In this document: positions 17,276 through 38,812 of the stretch, piece by piece
Position numbering within the stretch: position 1 is the stretch's first letter
How the letters are laid out: every line of letters starts with the position of its first letter
NCBI RefSeq assembly: GCF_964340395.1
Contig: NC_135565.1
Coordinates: forward strand, 13,353,209-13,417,208
Direction of reading: 5' to 3'
From: Glandiceps talaboti
Lineage: Eukaryota; Hemichordata; Enteropneusta; Spengelidae
Length of the DNA: 64,000 bases
The notes under the pieces: generated by a model
Seen by the model: the letters and a program-made list of their open reading frames with translations, nothing else
Told to the model about the DNA's origin: nothing
Database searches by the model: none
Translations under genes and position numbers: made by a program

Positions 17276-17281
17276 TTTATT
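17276..17281 (-). terminator. Candidate polyadenylation signal for PTGR1
   Basis: Minus-strand AATAAA about 710 bp past the PTGR1 stop codon. The 3' UTR in between has no other feature I recognise. Use of this site is inferred from position only. Confidence 0.3.
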
Positions 17282-17993
17282 GGCAAGGAGTAAATAACCA
17301 TGACATAACAAATAGTACATGAAAAATACACAGAGTTTGCTAACGATGGGTATGGTTCAAACTATAGTTAGCATTTACACATTGTTTGTATTTCAATACA
17401 TGGTATGTGCAACATAAAGTATTTCCATATTGAGTAATGGCTATTGATAAAAATGCAATGAAGTAACAGTCATCTCCAAAATATATTGTTCTTAATTTGG
17501 TAGTTGATGTTTTTTTTTATCTTCCCACTATCAGACACAGCCATGTACCCACATCTACAGATCTGAAAGAAAAATATATTAGAGTTAAATACCACCAACA
17601 CCCCAATTACCATTAGTATTGTTTCCCATAATGGGTCAATTCCCATAAATTCATGGGTCAATGGCCCTGTGGGATTTCTACATTGCTGTCAAAGAGCAAT
17701 ATACACGTTTCTATTACATTCACTTGTCAGCACAACAATATGTTTTACTACCAATGCATGAAAGTCTTCTACCTCTAATAGTCAAGGGTGTCCACTGACT
17801 CGGTGAAAGGATTTCACCTTGTGATATATAATACCCATAATGAGGTTTGTAATTGAAATTAATACATGTTTATCAACAATAATGTGAAATGTATGATGTC
17901 TCTTGTGCATCCAAATATAAGCAATATGTAATTATTGAAATAAATGCCTTGTACATATGACAAAGTACCTTATAAGAATATGTAGCCTAGCTT

Positions 17994-26192
<8,199 letters not shown>

Positions 26193-26519
26193 GTTGCCGT
26201 GATTTAAAAGAGCTAAAATGGGTCACTTTGTGAAGATATTGCGAGGACGTACAGACTGACGACACACTGAAAGTGAACTAATTAGGCACCTAGTGTGTCA
26301 CTTTATATCGTTTTTGATACTGCCTCATTTGCATATACATGACCTTTCATTGAAATTGTAGCACTTCTGTTTCAACGTTTAATAATTCATTTAAAATCTG
26401 TGTGACGATCCAAGAAATGTTTAGTTAACATTCAATAAACTTTTTCGTGCTTGCCAATTGAATTTGTCATAAATGTACGTTAGGCCTTAGGAAGATGTGC
26501 ACATTCATTAAATCGTGAA

Positions 26520-26770
26520 CATTTGCATTGTCAGCCCAGCCGTACAGTTGGCGTTGGGAACCTGGTGGGATTGAGGTTGCAATGTGATACAAATGTAATC
26601 CTGTGCTCTTATAGAGTGAGAGGGTGCAGTGAATTGCATGTTCCAGAGGGAGTTGAGGAAGTATGAATGGCCAGGTTATATTATACCAGGTTACTAAATA
26701 ATTGTAAAGCGCTTTTGAGGACAGCGTGGGAAAGCTCCATTCAAAAAACTAATGTCATTATTAACATTAA
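26520..26770. repeat. SINE/LINE-tail-like repeat upstream of PTGR1
   Basis: The stretch has gttgggaacctggtgggatt and then gtaaagcgcttttgag and gaaagctccattcaaa, ending in an AT-rich tail. The words resemble the 3' ends of dispersed invertebrate repeats; no coding frame. Family not identified. Confidence 0.3.
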
Positions 26771-27280
26771 AATATTGTAAAATCAAACCTAACCGACCCA
26801 CTGTTAATTCAGTTATCTTCTGTGGTCGGGGATACACTGGCAAACACATTCCACCCCAAAGCATCACCAACTCATTTACACGTTAAATGAAAATACCCAC
26901 ATATGCATGGCCTTGTTTCATGTTCATTATATGATTCGTATATTAGTGTCGTGTAGGACTGAATGTACAGATTGCCATTTCTCCTCCCGGCCATGTAGGG
27001 GATTGTGTGATAATATTGGCCTGATGTAAAGTAAACATAGCGCCAGTATTGGTGCAAAGCTTATATCAAGCTATAGGATCAGTACGGTGTAAGTATGCAA
27101 ACCCAGGTGGTAGTGTGTGTATATTCGCCTCACTCAATTAACAGAAATAGCCTGGTAGGCTATGACTTAGCAATTTACCCTCTTACATAAAAAGGACGTC
27201 GTTTTGCTTTGTCACAATGAATGTGTGTTTTCTATGATGTGATTTTGAAAGATGAACGTGGTTGATACTCGAGGGTTGTC

Positions 27281-27341
27281 GGGTGCACGGTGTCCGAGTA
27301 GTTAAACCACGTGCTGGCGGTTCGAGTCCACCGTCTAGGTT
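27281..27341 (+). mobile_element. tRNA-like (SINE head) fragment
   Basis: A-box-like TGTCCGAGTAGTTAAACCA and B-box GGTTCGAGTCC at near-tRNA spacing. The acceptor stem does not pair and the anticodon arm is not convincing, so a SINE head or tRNA-Ser/Leu pseudogene is preferred over a working tRNA. Confidence 0.45.
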
Positions 27342-27671
27342 TGATTGCATTTCCCGTGCTGTTGATTAGTTTGATTCTACAGAAGAACGCAGTGGAACAA
27401 GACATCAAGCAAACCAAATAAATGCAATAGCAATGTTTTGCAGACAATATCAATATTTATTACTACAACGTCTTAACTTGAAAGTTACAAAAACAATTAC
27501 CGACCCTATTTCTGTAATACTCAGCTAGTTCAAGTTTTCCTAAGTTACACGACAGTTGCTTCGTTGGTCCCGACAATACTAATGCATATATCTACTAGAT
27601 TCAAAGACCACTGATTTAAACAAACGATAATTGTATCATCGCTGTCTGTGCTGGTAGTGGAAACGGCAATC

Positions 27672-27672
<1 letters not shown>

Positions 27673-27712
<40 letters not shown>
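27673..27712. repeat. (TA)n microsatellite
   Basis: About 19 TA units between PTGR1 and the GPS-protein gene. The rest of 26,200-28,400 contains no recognisable exon on either strand. Confidence 0.95.
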
Positions 27713-27714
<2 letters not shown>

Positions 27715-28399
27715 ATTGGAATTATGGTGAGTTTTTTATAATGTAAACGGCTCAATTCATACCATTACTTTGTTGCTATGGCTACATCACATTCATTATG
27801 CTGCACTTCAGTATCCTATCACTTTGGTCACAACTTTAATTTCAAAATATTACCCCAATTTCTCCTTGATTTAAACTGTACATGTATAATTATGTTATTC
27901 TGAAATATTAACTCGTCACTTAACCGTCACTGTGCCACGACTCATCGTCGACTTGTAGTGACCTGACACCTCAAATCACTCATATTTTTCACAGAGTCCT
28001 GGCCAAAATTTGTGCAACAATATATACCCATAACGAAACACAATCTAGTTAAACACACAAGAGCGGTATATGAAGGGCATTGTGGGTAATCTATGCAAAT
28101 ATGGGAAATTCAAACTGCCAAACACAGCGTCGTCACAGAGGTTTGGTTCATGTTTGGTTCATGTAATATATTGTATGACATTTAATAGATTAAAATCTTA
28201 TAACAGCACAACACGATATGAAAAATCTATTCACTTTGCAATTTCTTTCAAATATTTAAATTTTTGGCACAAAATTACAACTATCTTACAATTATGATCG
28301 AACTAGTGATTTAAAGAGTGTTATGACTAACATTAGAGTTTTTTTAATCATTAATGACCTAAACATCTATTTAACGGCCATATAGATTAATCTTCTTGT

Positions 28400-31300
28400 T
28401 TACAGTATGGTCAATATCATGATGGACAGTGCAAATCCGATGAAGTATTCCCGAATGGGCGGCATGATGACGTCAGCAGAGGAAGCAGCCTGTAATAATT
28501 AAAAGACGTTTTATTTACATTTCAGTATGCTTCGTATGTATCAGATATTATATACCTCGTTCTAATCATTGTTTTGTACAGATTATGTATAATTCCTCAA
28601 ACACTGCATTTTGCTTGTTCTAAAAGGCTGTAGTTGGAATTCTAGTTCTTATGTGACGAATACTGTTGCAGTTGGCATTCTAGTTCTTACATGCCAAATA
28701 ATGATCAACCCACAAGTTATGATGTTCCATGTAGCACATATTAGTTATATAAAGTATCAAGCTTTGACATAACCAGCAGACCATTGAATATTTTCTGTTG
28801 TGATTGAGTTATGACACAAGATAACTGTCAATGTAACTTATACCGTAGCAAGTTATAACACATCATTTCCATACAGCCTTCAGTGATTGGCTTAGATATT
28901 ATCACGTGTTATGAACTAGTGACCCTTAGTGACCTCCACTTGAGTACAACGGGCAATATTCGTTTTCTAAGGCACTGTTACAGTGGTACGGCAGTTCTGC
29001 CGGTGATTTGCTTTGACTGCAAAGTGTACTTGCCAGAGAATGTGATGTGTTATAAGTCACTTATTGTCTGGCCTTATGAGGGCACTAATGAACTCATATT
29101 ACCTCTCATGCTGTAATGTAGCAACTTTTTACCTTGGCTTTCAGTCTCCGGAAATAGTTGGTACATAACAGCTCTCGGTGTACACGTCTACTATTGCCCT
29201 AACAGGGCCAGGCAATAAGTTTCTAATATATTTACTCAAAGGAATAGTTGCATTGACAGGAAGGATGCAAGTAGATCCGTCGGGGCTGCTCAGGGCATCG
29301 GGTAAAAAGTTCTATAATAGGATTAGATGAGTGACTCACCAACAAGGCAAAGTGAGTGAGATGGTTGCATTCACACACAACGGCGTCTTCATTCTCATTA
29401 TCATCAGCAATATTACACCCTTCTGGAGACCAACCTCCACTGCCATCTGTACAAGAGGAAACGAATAACAAAGTTGATATGATAAATTAATGTTATTTGC
29501 AACATTATTGAACTGAATTATCATAGATGTGCCCTTCCCCGGGGAATGTATGCCACTCTTACCATTTATGGTTTAACGTAGAACTGTTTGCAAGAGGGGC
29601 ACAAACTGACATTCTAGATTTTCCCAACCTTGCATTCCCCAGGTTTCACCACAGTTATAGGTATGTTTCCCATAGCCCTTTGCGTCTAAGCATACTCAGT
29701 CTGGATTGCAAGTTCCCTATTGGCTGTTATTTGAAAGTGTTGCTAGTATGGATTGATAACACTTACCATGGAGATCAAAATCCCAAAACACACACATCGG
29801 GTCATTGGTTGAGTTGGTCTGCAAACGAATACATAAATAAAATATGTAACTACCCTTGCAATGAATTTTATATTCTGTACTTGTGAGTTAATAAGTTTGA
29901 CAAGCTTATTTGTCCTTCTACACTGTTACAAATTATACCGTGTGACTGCATGCTGCATACAGATATCATTCTTCGGACTATTACAAAACTTCGCAATATC
30001 ATAGTAAAATTAATATTACATATATGGACCGGTGATTACTTGCACTGGCATGCGCATGCTGGTTGTATTTGCACTGTAGTAGTGCAATACCAAAACATTA
30101 TTGCATACCTGCATGCAAATGATATGGAAATATGTAACAATAGCAGAACCCCATGCTGCGTGAGTTCCAGGGATACTGAATTGCACTCGGACTTGCTATG
30201 CTCGTACGAAAAAGTACGGCCGCAGAGAACACAGCAAGCACTCCTGCAAATACCCCGAGTAAGCCACACTTCTGCCACAGTGACCCCAAGGAACACAAAT
30301 ATATTTAAAAGACATAGCCCTGACTTATAGGTTCATGTCTTTCTAGAGTGATATTTTGATCCGATGGTCAGAGGTCCATGCCAAATCCATTGATCCCAGT
30401 TTGGAAATCATTGTTATAATTGTGTCAATGCAGTGACTCTCAATCAAGATGTCCATTAGCTGGACTTTACTTGTAACGCTAAAACGTACCTTTTCTGGTG
30501 CGTGGAAAGTAATCCTAACAGGATCTGTCAAGTTCTTCATATCCAGTCCGTCAATGTCAGCAGCAATCACAGAACCCGGGTGTATAATGGTTACGTCATC
30601 AGCTACCTAAACACACGAGGAAAACAACACGAAATGGTATTACATGATCCCTGGCCAATTCTCCAACATCTGTTCAGATACAAGGTTGCATTTCATCCCA
30701 TACGTGCTCTCGTGGTGACAAATCAGAGGACATCGATGCCGTTCTCACTGAGAAATTGCTGAACTATGCGATCTTTGCAAATTAATCTCTAAAAATTTAT
30801 CAGATCTCAAAGAATATTGTTAGCCAATCATGTGATAGTCGTGTGACAGAATGTCTTGATGTTAACTATCTTATTCTCATCACTATTAAACTCACCTGCT
30901 GGAATAGGGTGTTTGAGTTGTACTTTATGAATTGTGCTCTCTTGACCAGAGATTGCTGCGATTTATGCAAATTGTGAAACAAAGTCGATGGAAGTTCAAT
31001 GGCAGCTTCTGCTCGCTTCATCTTTCTTCTGGGCGGTTTCGGCATTAGCATAGTCTAAGGTAAACAATAGACCAGATTTGAACTGAATGCCTGCTATAAA
31101 GTGTCTGTATGTACCTTTGAGAGCAACAACAGCTACAAAAGTGTGGATATATGGACTATTCCAAATTTTACAGGGGTCACCTACCACTACATCAACTGAC
31201 AGAATATGATTATGCTAATTAATTATGCTATATATCTCACACTGATCTCACCCAAAACAAACAGATTCTAGCCATTCCGCTAGAAGAATGTGTTCACCAC

Positions 31301-33994
31301 ATTTGATTTGAACAGAGCCAGTCGTATTTGAGAAAATGGTGACACAGACAGGCACACCCCTGGATTCCTTCAGCCCCTCGCCCTTGTAATTACTGAAGGC
31401 TCCCTAAACGCCATATTACCGCTTACGCTGTTATGTAACCTCGAGAAATAGTTACTGCATAACAACCCTCAGGGTAATATACTTACTAGTGCCCTCATAG
31501 CCAGGCAGTAAGAGTATAATAATGCAGAAGTTATGTACCACTTACATCACTCGGTGAAGAGGAAAAGGTCAGTCCTTCGAATGTTGTTGCATTGATCGCA
31601 GCGACGGTCATCACAACCTCAGGCGTTTCCACGATTTCCGACTCCCCAATAAGCAAAATCACCGAAGGCAGTCGTTCAACCTGTCGAATGAAACTGAAAA
31701 CACAGTACAATTAGATAAATGCACATTCCGCATTGGTAACTGATATTTACCAAGACCAATCCACGTCAAGTTCGATTTTCTACTGCTTTTTTCTCTTCAG
31801 GCTCTCGTTGATACAACCACACAGAACGAAATAAGAATCTGCGCACTCTGCATTTGAAGATAGCAAGATCGCAATTTCTTGCAACGTTTTCTATAAATGA
31901 AATAAACCAATTTATTTAAACTTATTGCAACTAAACGCAGAAACGCACCAACTGTTTGATGTCTGTATTTGATGTCTGTATGTAAGTGGCACTCCAATCC
32001 TCTCATTTAGACAAAAGAACCTGTGTTTAATTAATCTTGCTATCTTCAAGTGTAGCATGTGCAGTACTTTCTGGGTTGCTGTATCAAACAGAGCCACTTA
32101 ACATCAATATGAATTAGGCAGTATGTGAAAGATGCGAAAGACATGTAACAAAACTGTATTTAAATTTTGTGGACTGACAAGTAAGTTACCGACCAAAAGC
32201 ACATAGGCAGAAATTTAAAACATGTTGAAAATTATTAACTTATTTCACCTATGATTCAACCAGATACCTCTTGTAGCAATTTAAAGATAACGTTTGTATT
32301 TCTACTTATATCGAAGTACATATACAGACCAATAGGCATTGGCGTTAAATAAATTGTGATTTTTGACTATTTTCATTAAGACTGTATTTTATCAACGCTT
32401 ACTACTTTTTCATTTGACGTGCACTATATTGTTCTAAAACGTTTCGCTGTTCAATAATTACCTTGTGTTGGAAGTCGACCTTCCAACCGATTAGCTTTCA
32501 TAACGAATGATGCTGTAGGCATACGGGGGTCAAGTAAAGTTGCTCAGCGTGACAAATTATGATGTGAGTATCAATGCTTATCAAAGGATTAAACTATAAA
32601 AAAAACTGTGTCTATCTTTAACTTGCGTACAGTAAAACTGTCCATACATTTTTTTTCTGCTGTGCTCCCGAATTAGATCAAGGAGACCGGAGTTGCGTTC
32701 AAAGGTTTTCTTTCAACTAAAATTTCTTCTTAAATCTGTTTTGACAACAAATCGTTCATGATAGCATACCATGCTGAATCACATAGCAATGATGTTAAAT
32801 ATTTTTTTTACCTTGTTATAGACCTGTTGTTCTTCTGACACATCCACAAAACTGCAGGTTTAACTCTGAAGAAATGCTGTACGCTCTGCAGTATCCTTTC
32901 TGCCAGGAATGCTCTAATAGTCATATTCTCAATGCTGTCGATGATGTTCCCCAAAGTATCCACTGCAAAGCTGAATTCGTCATCATTGATTTTGTCAGCT
33001 TCAAAGGTAAGGTTCCCCAATTCATTTGAGATCAAAGACATGCTCGTAACATCTAACATGTCAAGCAGGAAGAGAAGGGCATATATTATTTATGAACTTT
33101 TTCGAGAATCACAGAAAATAACATAATTGAACCACCTCTCAGAATAAAACCACCCTATTAAAGTATAACACCATCCTATTTCGGTCCTATAATGAATAAT
33201 AAACAAACACATACTATCATAAACTTTATGCCTGTCACCCCTGTAATTGCTGACAAGTGCCTAATGTGGATTATGCTCGCTAGGTGCGAAACACATGTAT
33301 AATATGTGTGTGTCACTTGTAAAACCCTGCATGTCACGTGTAAAACCTCGCATGTAACAGGAAAAACCTTACTAGTCACGTGTAAAACAGAACGAACGAT
33401 TACCCTACCTGATGGGATATTCATACGCGCCAAATGTCGTAGACGCCTTCGTCGACCGATATCACTCTCCATCACACAAGCTGATGTGTTGTATGCCTGC
33501 CATTGTGGCGGAGCAAATAATGCACGCGACGTTCTGCTGTTATTAAATAAGGGATTGATTAGTTAATACAGACGGAGATCACTACACCACAAAAAAACTC
33601 TCCAAACCCCTTTGCCAAGCTCAGTTCTCATGATATGGAATAGTAATTCAACTATCTGTGGTCAAACTGACCTCATTAATGTTAGAGCCCTATGCGCTTT
33701 TCCTTTCCGTTGACCTTGCCAACGTTGCAATATTTGGTATATGCTGTAAACCTATTCAGCAAATAAACTGACGCCCGCCCTAACTCAAAACAAAAACACA
33801 ATGACACCATCTGCCATTTTTGCATTATAGAAACAAGGTGCTCAACCCCCCCCCCCCCCCGACATATTAACTAATAACTCCCTATAAGACCATGATTTGC
33901 CACTATATCTCATACACATTTAATACAAAACACTTTCAAAGAACAGACAAACAGATGGAAAGAGAGGCTGATTTAGAGACAAACATACATACAT

Positions 33995-34091
<97 letters not shown>

Positions 34092-36281
34092 TAATTAGAC
34101 GTTATTCCCAAATATGTTTTCTTCGTTCAGCCAAGGAAGATACGAGTCGCTAGACGGGTAGTGACAACCCTTGGTTCACGAGTTTTATCCGGCTTAATGA
34201 AGAAAAATATTAGACAATAACATAATTATACCATGGCCAGTAATATCAAAGAAAAATCGGGGGAAGTAATTGTAATAGCAATTTTGAACGTTTTGACTCA
34301 TATTTCGAACACAGTAGAACACTAGTGACGTAGGCACGCGTTGTCGTGACATAGACGCTCGTTGTCGTGATGTAGAAAGACCAGAGTATATAATATTCCA
34401 TACTTTTTTATTAGACTTGGCTCGTGCATGGTATAATGGCCATTTCGTCATTCTAGGTCTGCCAATAGAAATGTGTATGGAGCCAGATGAAACGATTTCG
34501 AGAATTCCCCAGATGAAGTAGAAAGCCACCAGCCCTGAATATCAACTGTCACAGCCACAGTTCGCAATTGTATCTACGTGTGAACTTGAAGGATATATTT
34601 CCCCATGGACTATGTACGTTCATATCTACTCATCTGACCCAAAATCACGATAATCAAGTCTTCAAGTTTGGACGAACTAACCAAAATTATGTAGCTTACC
34701 ACCATCTCTCTATAACAGCAAAATCGCCTTTTTTTGCTCCAAATGGGCATGGCACCTTAGCAAGTGCTCCAGGGATAGTTTCAGGCCAATATATATACCC
34801 ACTGACATCTGATAGGATCTGAGCAGTACACAGCCCTCCCTGAGCTTCTCCTCGGTGCACACCAGTCGAACCAAGAATAGCGTATCCTGACATTGTGATT
34901 GACGAAAAGGAAGCATAGGTTAAGATGTGCGACAACGAAAATCATGACGACCTTGCCTGGCTTGTCAAAAATCTTACCAAAATTGCTACATTTTATCGTC
35001 TGGCACAACAAAATGCTTTACATTGCTTCATTGATCGTCCATCGCGCCATACATCTTAAACAATATTGCTACACTTTCTTTACTCGAACTACCATTATAA
35101 GTAAATGTAAAAGTACAATGAGGGTGACCGTATTTTTGTAGAGAAGCTGGGAAAGGGCTTGTTACCAGGAATCCAATAAAAAGACTTAGAGAGGACGAAA
35201 AAGATGCAGAGAAACATGAAGTTGATGATTTTTGTTATATGTTTATTTCTTCTCTTTTTAAATCAACCGACTGACCCATAGTTGCCACAAAAAATAATGA
35301 GAAACATTTTTAAAAATATGGTCACCTAAAACAAAATCGTCGCCTCGCTCCGTAGCACTGAATACTATTAATGCGTACTGATAGGAAACTGTGAGTTGAT
35401 GTTGCTAAATAATCAGTACGCAGTTGTAGTATTTCTCCGGATCGGAGCGAGGCGCGACTTTAGTTTGAGATAAAACGTAGCAAAAAAGGCGCGAACGACT
35501 GTCGATAGTCTATGGAATGACTAAAACGTGTCAATTACATTGTACTTCAGTACTTGCATTAGACGATAACATTTACATTTTCGTCGAACCAGACGATAAG
35601 ATTTGGCTAAAGTCTTCTGTGGTATTCGTCTGGCCAGACAATAAACTGTAGCAATGTTGGTAAATCAATTTGCCGAGCCAGGCGACGCTGTGTTTCAGAT
35701 TTAGTGATATTCATTGTACATGTAATACAGTGAAACAGTCGTGATTTATCTATGTAAGATAAGCCATAGCAGTGTTTCTTCGGGGTTGGCATTTAAACAC
35801 GGGCTTTGAAGGGTACCGAAAAGTCTGCTTCTTATATCACTACCACACTGATGACTTGCGTTGATGCCGACGCAATAGCGACAGCGTCTGATATCGATGT
35901 AGTTTCAGGCGATGTTTTGATCACGTTTTTTTTTATGTCTGTGAAAGTTAGTCATGTGGTGACTTGTTATATCAAGAACTTTGACAGACACGAGATAATC
36001 TTGAGGGTGGCGTGAACTTACATCAGAGCCACCCGCTGTTATTTTGTGATTTGATAGTATGATAACTGGCGACTTTTCGACACCTTCACTGCCAGTTCCA
36101 CTGATAACACGATGCTGTGATCACAAACATCTATATATAATGACTAGAACGGTTGTACAGTAACTAAAACAATACATTCTAAAGATACAGCAATCATTAT
36201 CCATTTTCAGTGAAAAACACAAAGTTTCACTGACAACCTGTCTTGATATTGCTAGGAAACCACACACATGCGCACGCACGT

Positions 36282-36343
<62 letters not shown>

Positions 36344-36369
36344 ACACATATACATGTAACATACATACA

Positions 36370-36400
<31 letters not shown>

Positions 36401-36582
36401 CCAGATCAGTCAGACAGTCAGTCAGTCAGTCAGTCAGTCAGTCAGTCAACAAAAACTGACGAAACCTATTACTGTACAATCACTTTTAGTAGATAAAAGT
36501 CTTAGAGAATACAAAACTTACCAGATTTGATTGCAATGAATAACAAGAAGCCCATAAGACGCAGATTCAAGCGAGTTGCCAT
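28400..36582 (-). CDS. Secreted HRM-GAIN-GPS protein, adhesion-GPCR-like but without seven helices
   Basis: Ten exons, GT/AG and in phase: 36522-36582, 34700-34886, 33409-33536, 32812-33052, 31546-31693, 30896-31054, 30490-30606, 29767-29818, 29340-29446, 28400-28489. Total 1290 nt, 429 aa. Residues 1-20 are a signal peptide (LMGFLLFIAI). A hormone-receptor-like domain follows (YIYWPETIPGALAKVPCPFG...RWC). The GAIN domain spans about 126-400 (ITFHAPEK, CVFWDF at 356-361). The GPS has WSPEGC and CECNHLTHFA, with expected self-cleavage between Leu394 and Thr395. Residues 401-429 (AASSADVIMPP, then a hydrophobic run) end at TAA. In known adhesion GPCRs a 7TM domain follows; none is found in the 2.2 kb before PTGR1. 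The tail could be one membrane helix or a GPI signal. A GT at 28,403-28,402 overlaps the stop and could be a donor to an unseen exon. Confidence 0.85.
29057..29221. mobile_element. Hairpin MITE
   Basis: Left CTTATTGTCTGGCCTTATGA and right GGGCCAGGCAATAAG are inverted, about 165 bp apart end to end. It lies in the last intron of the GPS gene. A related copy is at about 31,360-31,510. Confidence 0.5.
31360..31510. mobile_element. Hairpin MITE, relative of 29,057-29,221
   Basis: Shares ataacaaccctcagggtaat and agtgccctcatagccaggca with the element at 29,057 and has a weakly matching inverted left arm. In the GPS-gene intron next to exon 5. Confidence 0.4.
33981..34090. repeat. (CAGA)n microsatellite
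   Basis: About 24 units with one GA slip, in the intron between the HRM exons. Confidence 0.95.
34105..34455. repeat. Dispersed repeat, relative of 19,080-19,470
   Basis: Same block order as the PTGR1-intron copy, with gttgtcgtgacatag and gttgtcgtgatgtag internally repeated. It occupies the GPS-gene intron beside exon 2. Confidence 0.5.
34955..35683. mobile_element. Element with ~50-bp imperfect inverted ends
   Basis: Left gcctggcttgtcaaaaatct...ttgctacattttatcgtctgg pairs with right gtctggccagacaataaact...agccaggc. A nested hairpin lies at 35,338-35,452. It is in intron 1 of the GPS gene; no transposase frame. Confidence 0.5.
35338..35452. repeat. Hairpin with ~44-bp arms
   Basis: CGCCTCGCTCCG...GCGTACTG and CAGTACGC...CGGAGCGAGGCG are inverted around a loop of about 30 nt. 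It is GC-rich compared with its surroundings. Confidence 0.6.
36280..36448. repeat. (CA)n(CATA)n(CAGT)n compound microsatellite
   Basis: Three adjacent arrays, 74 bp left of the signal-peptide exon of the GPS gene, inside intron 1. Confidence 0.95.
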
Positions 36583-36638
36583 GATGAAGTAGAATTTACT
36601 TCATGTGAAGGACACGTAATAATATTACAAATTTCGCC
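36583..36638 (-). other. 5' UTR part of the GPS-gene start exon
   Basis: A pyrimidine-rich acceptor (TTTTTATCTCTAG) ends 56 nt upstream of the ATG at 36582, so the first coding exon probably has a spliced 5' leader. Confidence 0.4.
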
Positions 36639-37277
36639 CTAGAGATAAAAACCAGACAAAAAATTGTCCAGTAAGATTTTTAACATCGTTGACTATCGAT
36701 CAACAATATTCTATGAGAAATAATTTAAGTTGATAGGCAAGACCAAATAAAAAATTGTGTTACCGATAACACGACCAACCCAAGTTTAAGCTGCCGACCC
36801 TGAAATTTTTTACAAGCAAAAAGGCAAAATTATGACAATTTACTTCTATTTCAATTCCCTGTGCATTTTCCTTTTTTTAATTCCAGAGAGAAACGATGTC
36901 ATTTCAACCTATAAAAAACACAGTCCGTATAAATCTGTTGGCCTCCTTCTGAATCACATAATTGTTTTCATTTACTTCTCACACCTCATAAACTGTTACG
37001 GGAGTATTGTGATCAACGAGTATTTTGTCTTTAGGTCGAAGAAATTGAGACAAAAATGAAATGTATAAAATCCCGACCTACCTACCCTATTTTCTGAAGT
37101 CATGTTATCGGAAACAAATATTTTTTTTTTAATTTTAGTGAAAAAATAATCAATAAATATATGTAAATATTTACACATTTTTTGTAAGATTAAGTTCGCA
37201 ATCTATGTATTTTAGAAACGCAGCGAACAAGACGATATGGTAATAACCACTACAACTAAGCACATACATATAAAGAT

Positions 37278-37388
<111 letters not shown>

Positions 37389-37795
37389 TGGTGATAGAAT
37401 TCAGGTCAATGAACTTTGATAATGTGAGTTATGAAATTGGAATAGCTAGAACATTTTGTTTGAAAAGTATTCAAGTATGACAGTTAACATAAGTAAAAAC
37501 ATTTCATCTCTGGCGACATTTGTTATGTGTAGGGGATACCACATAAAGTACAGCTTGATTACAATTTGGATTGTGTTGATATTGTGACCATACTGACTTG
37601 ATATCAGTTTAGCAGGATAATTGTACAAAACATTAAATTTAGAAACAGGATTTGATTTTTATCTGAGAGACTCTCAGTAGAATATTTGATTTCACTTAGA
37701 CCGTGTGGTAATGGCTACGATGTATAAAGTCTCAGAACATGTAAGTGTCAGTGACGACTCATTATTCAATAACCACTACAACTAAGCACATACTG

Positions 37796-38095
<300 letters not shown>

Positions 38096-38106
38096 AATAT
38101 ACTTAC

Positions 38107-38260
38107 CTCGTTGGACGCGCTAAACCCAATCTAGTTTCAGAATAAGCGACTATGTCGAATCCTGCGTGTTTGAAGCCATTGGTGCTGACGGGAAGCCGAC
38201 AGATCGTCAAATAGTATTTATGTCGCAGTTATAAAACGTTTTTATGCAAATATCATATTT
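38107..38260 (-). other. Possible non-coding first exon of the GPS gene
   Basis: A strong minus-strand donor (CCAACGAG|GTAAGT) ends at 38107. There is no long frame before it, and a matching acceptor lies at 36,638. The upstream limit is a guess; a transcript is needed to confirm it. Confidence 0.3.
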
Positions 38261-38732
38261 CACAAAGTGATAATTCCACGTATCGTATAAAGCATATTAA
38301 CCACACTTCACAGTCTCGAGTGGGTTTAGTGTAAGCGTGTCAACATCGCATCTGCAAAGGTGTAATTTCCCTCAAAGAGACTGACAGTATAAATGGCAAT
38401 TACCAACAGGATAGATCACAACTTTGTCACGAGGCGTTTCTTCAAGTCTGTTTGCGCTAGAAGTGGAGTTCACGCCTAGTTAGTGGTCTGAGACCTAATT
38501 CAGATGCTGTCAACGGGCAGATTTGTGGTCAGACAAAAATGATGTTCAAATAGAATCGCCCCTCAAAAAATGTGGGAGAGTGTTTAGCTGTTCTTATGAG
38601 CCCTCAAACTGCGTCTCATTGGGTTTTAACTTGCTCGCCAGCCCACTGTGCGCCCAATATCGTGAATTATTTACCCTCACCCCACCAGGAAAACGTTTGT
38701 GCTTTTAACTATACCAACAATTCATTTTAAGG

Positions 38733-38812
38733 TACACAATGCGCGCCCATCCCTCATACATAATGTGCGCCCATCCCTCATACACAATGCGCGCCCATCC
38801 CTCATAATTCTG
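38733..38812. repeat. Three copies of a ~27-bp tandem repeat
   Basis: Unit (a/g)tgcgcgcccatccctcata repeated three times with small changes. The surrounding 38,260-39,750 has no recognised gene. Confidence 0.8.

Noticed and set aside
27281-27341. Functional tRNA gene
   Set aside because: A- and B-box-like words are present, but the acceptor and anticodon stems do not pair convincingly.
26200-28399. Search for 7TM exons continuing the GPS gene
   Set aside because: Minus-strand frames here lack helix-like segments or adhesion-GPCR motifs, and the region holds a tRNA-like fragment and (TA)n.
30036-30300. Minus-strand frame with a hydrophobic stretch (CGLLGVFAGVLAVFSAAVLF) between GPS-gene exons
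   Set aside because: It interrupts the GAIN domain, and the flanking exons already join in phase. No family match; at most an alternative exon or repeat.
36022-36114. Open 93-bp minus-strand segment with AG and GT borders in the GPS-gene intron 1
   Set aside because: It is open only in phase 0, whereas the preceding signal-peptide exon ends in phase 1 and joins perfectly to 34,886. In phase 1 it has a stop.
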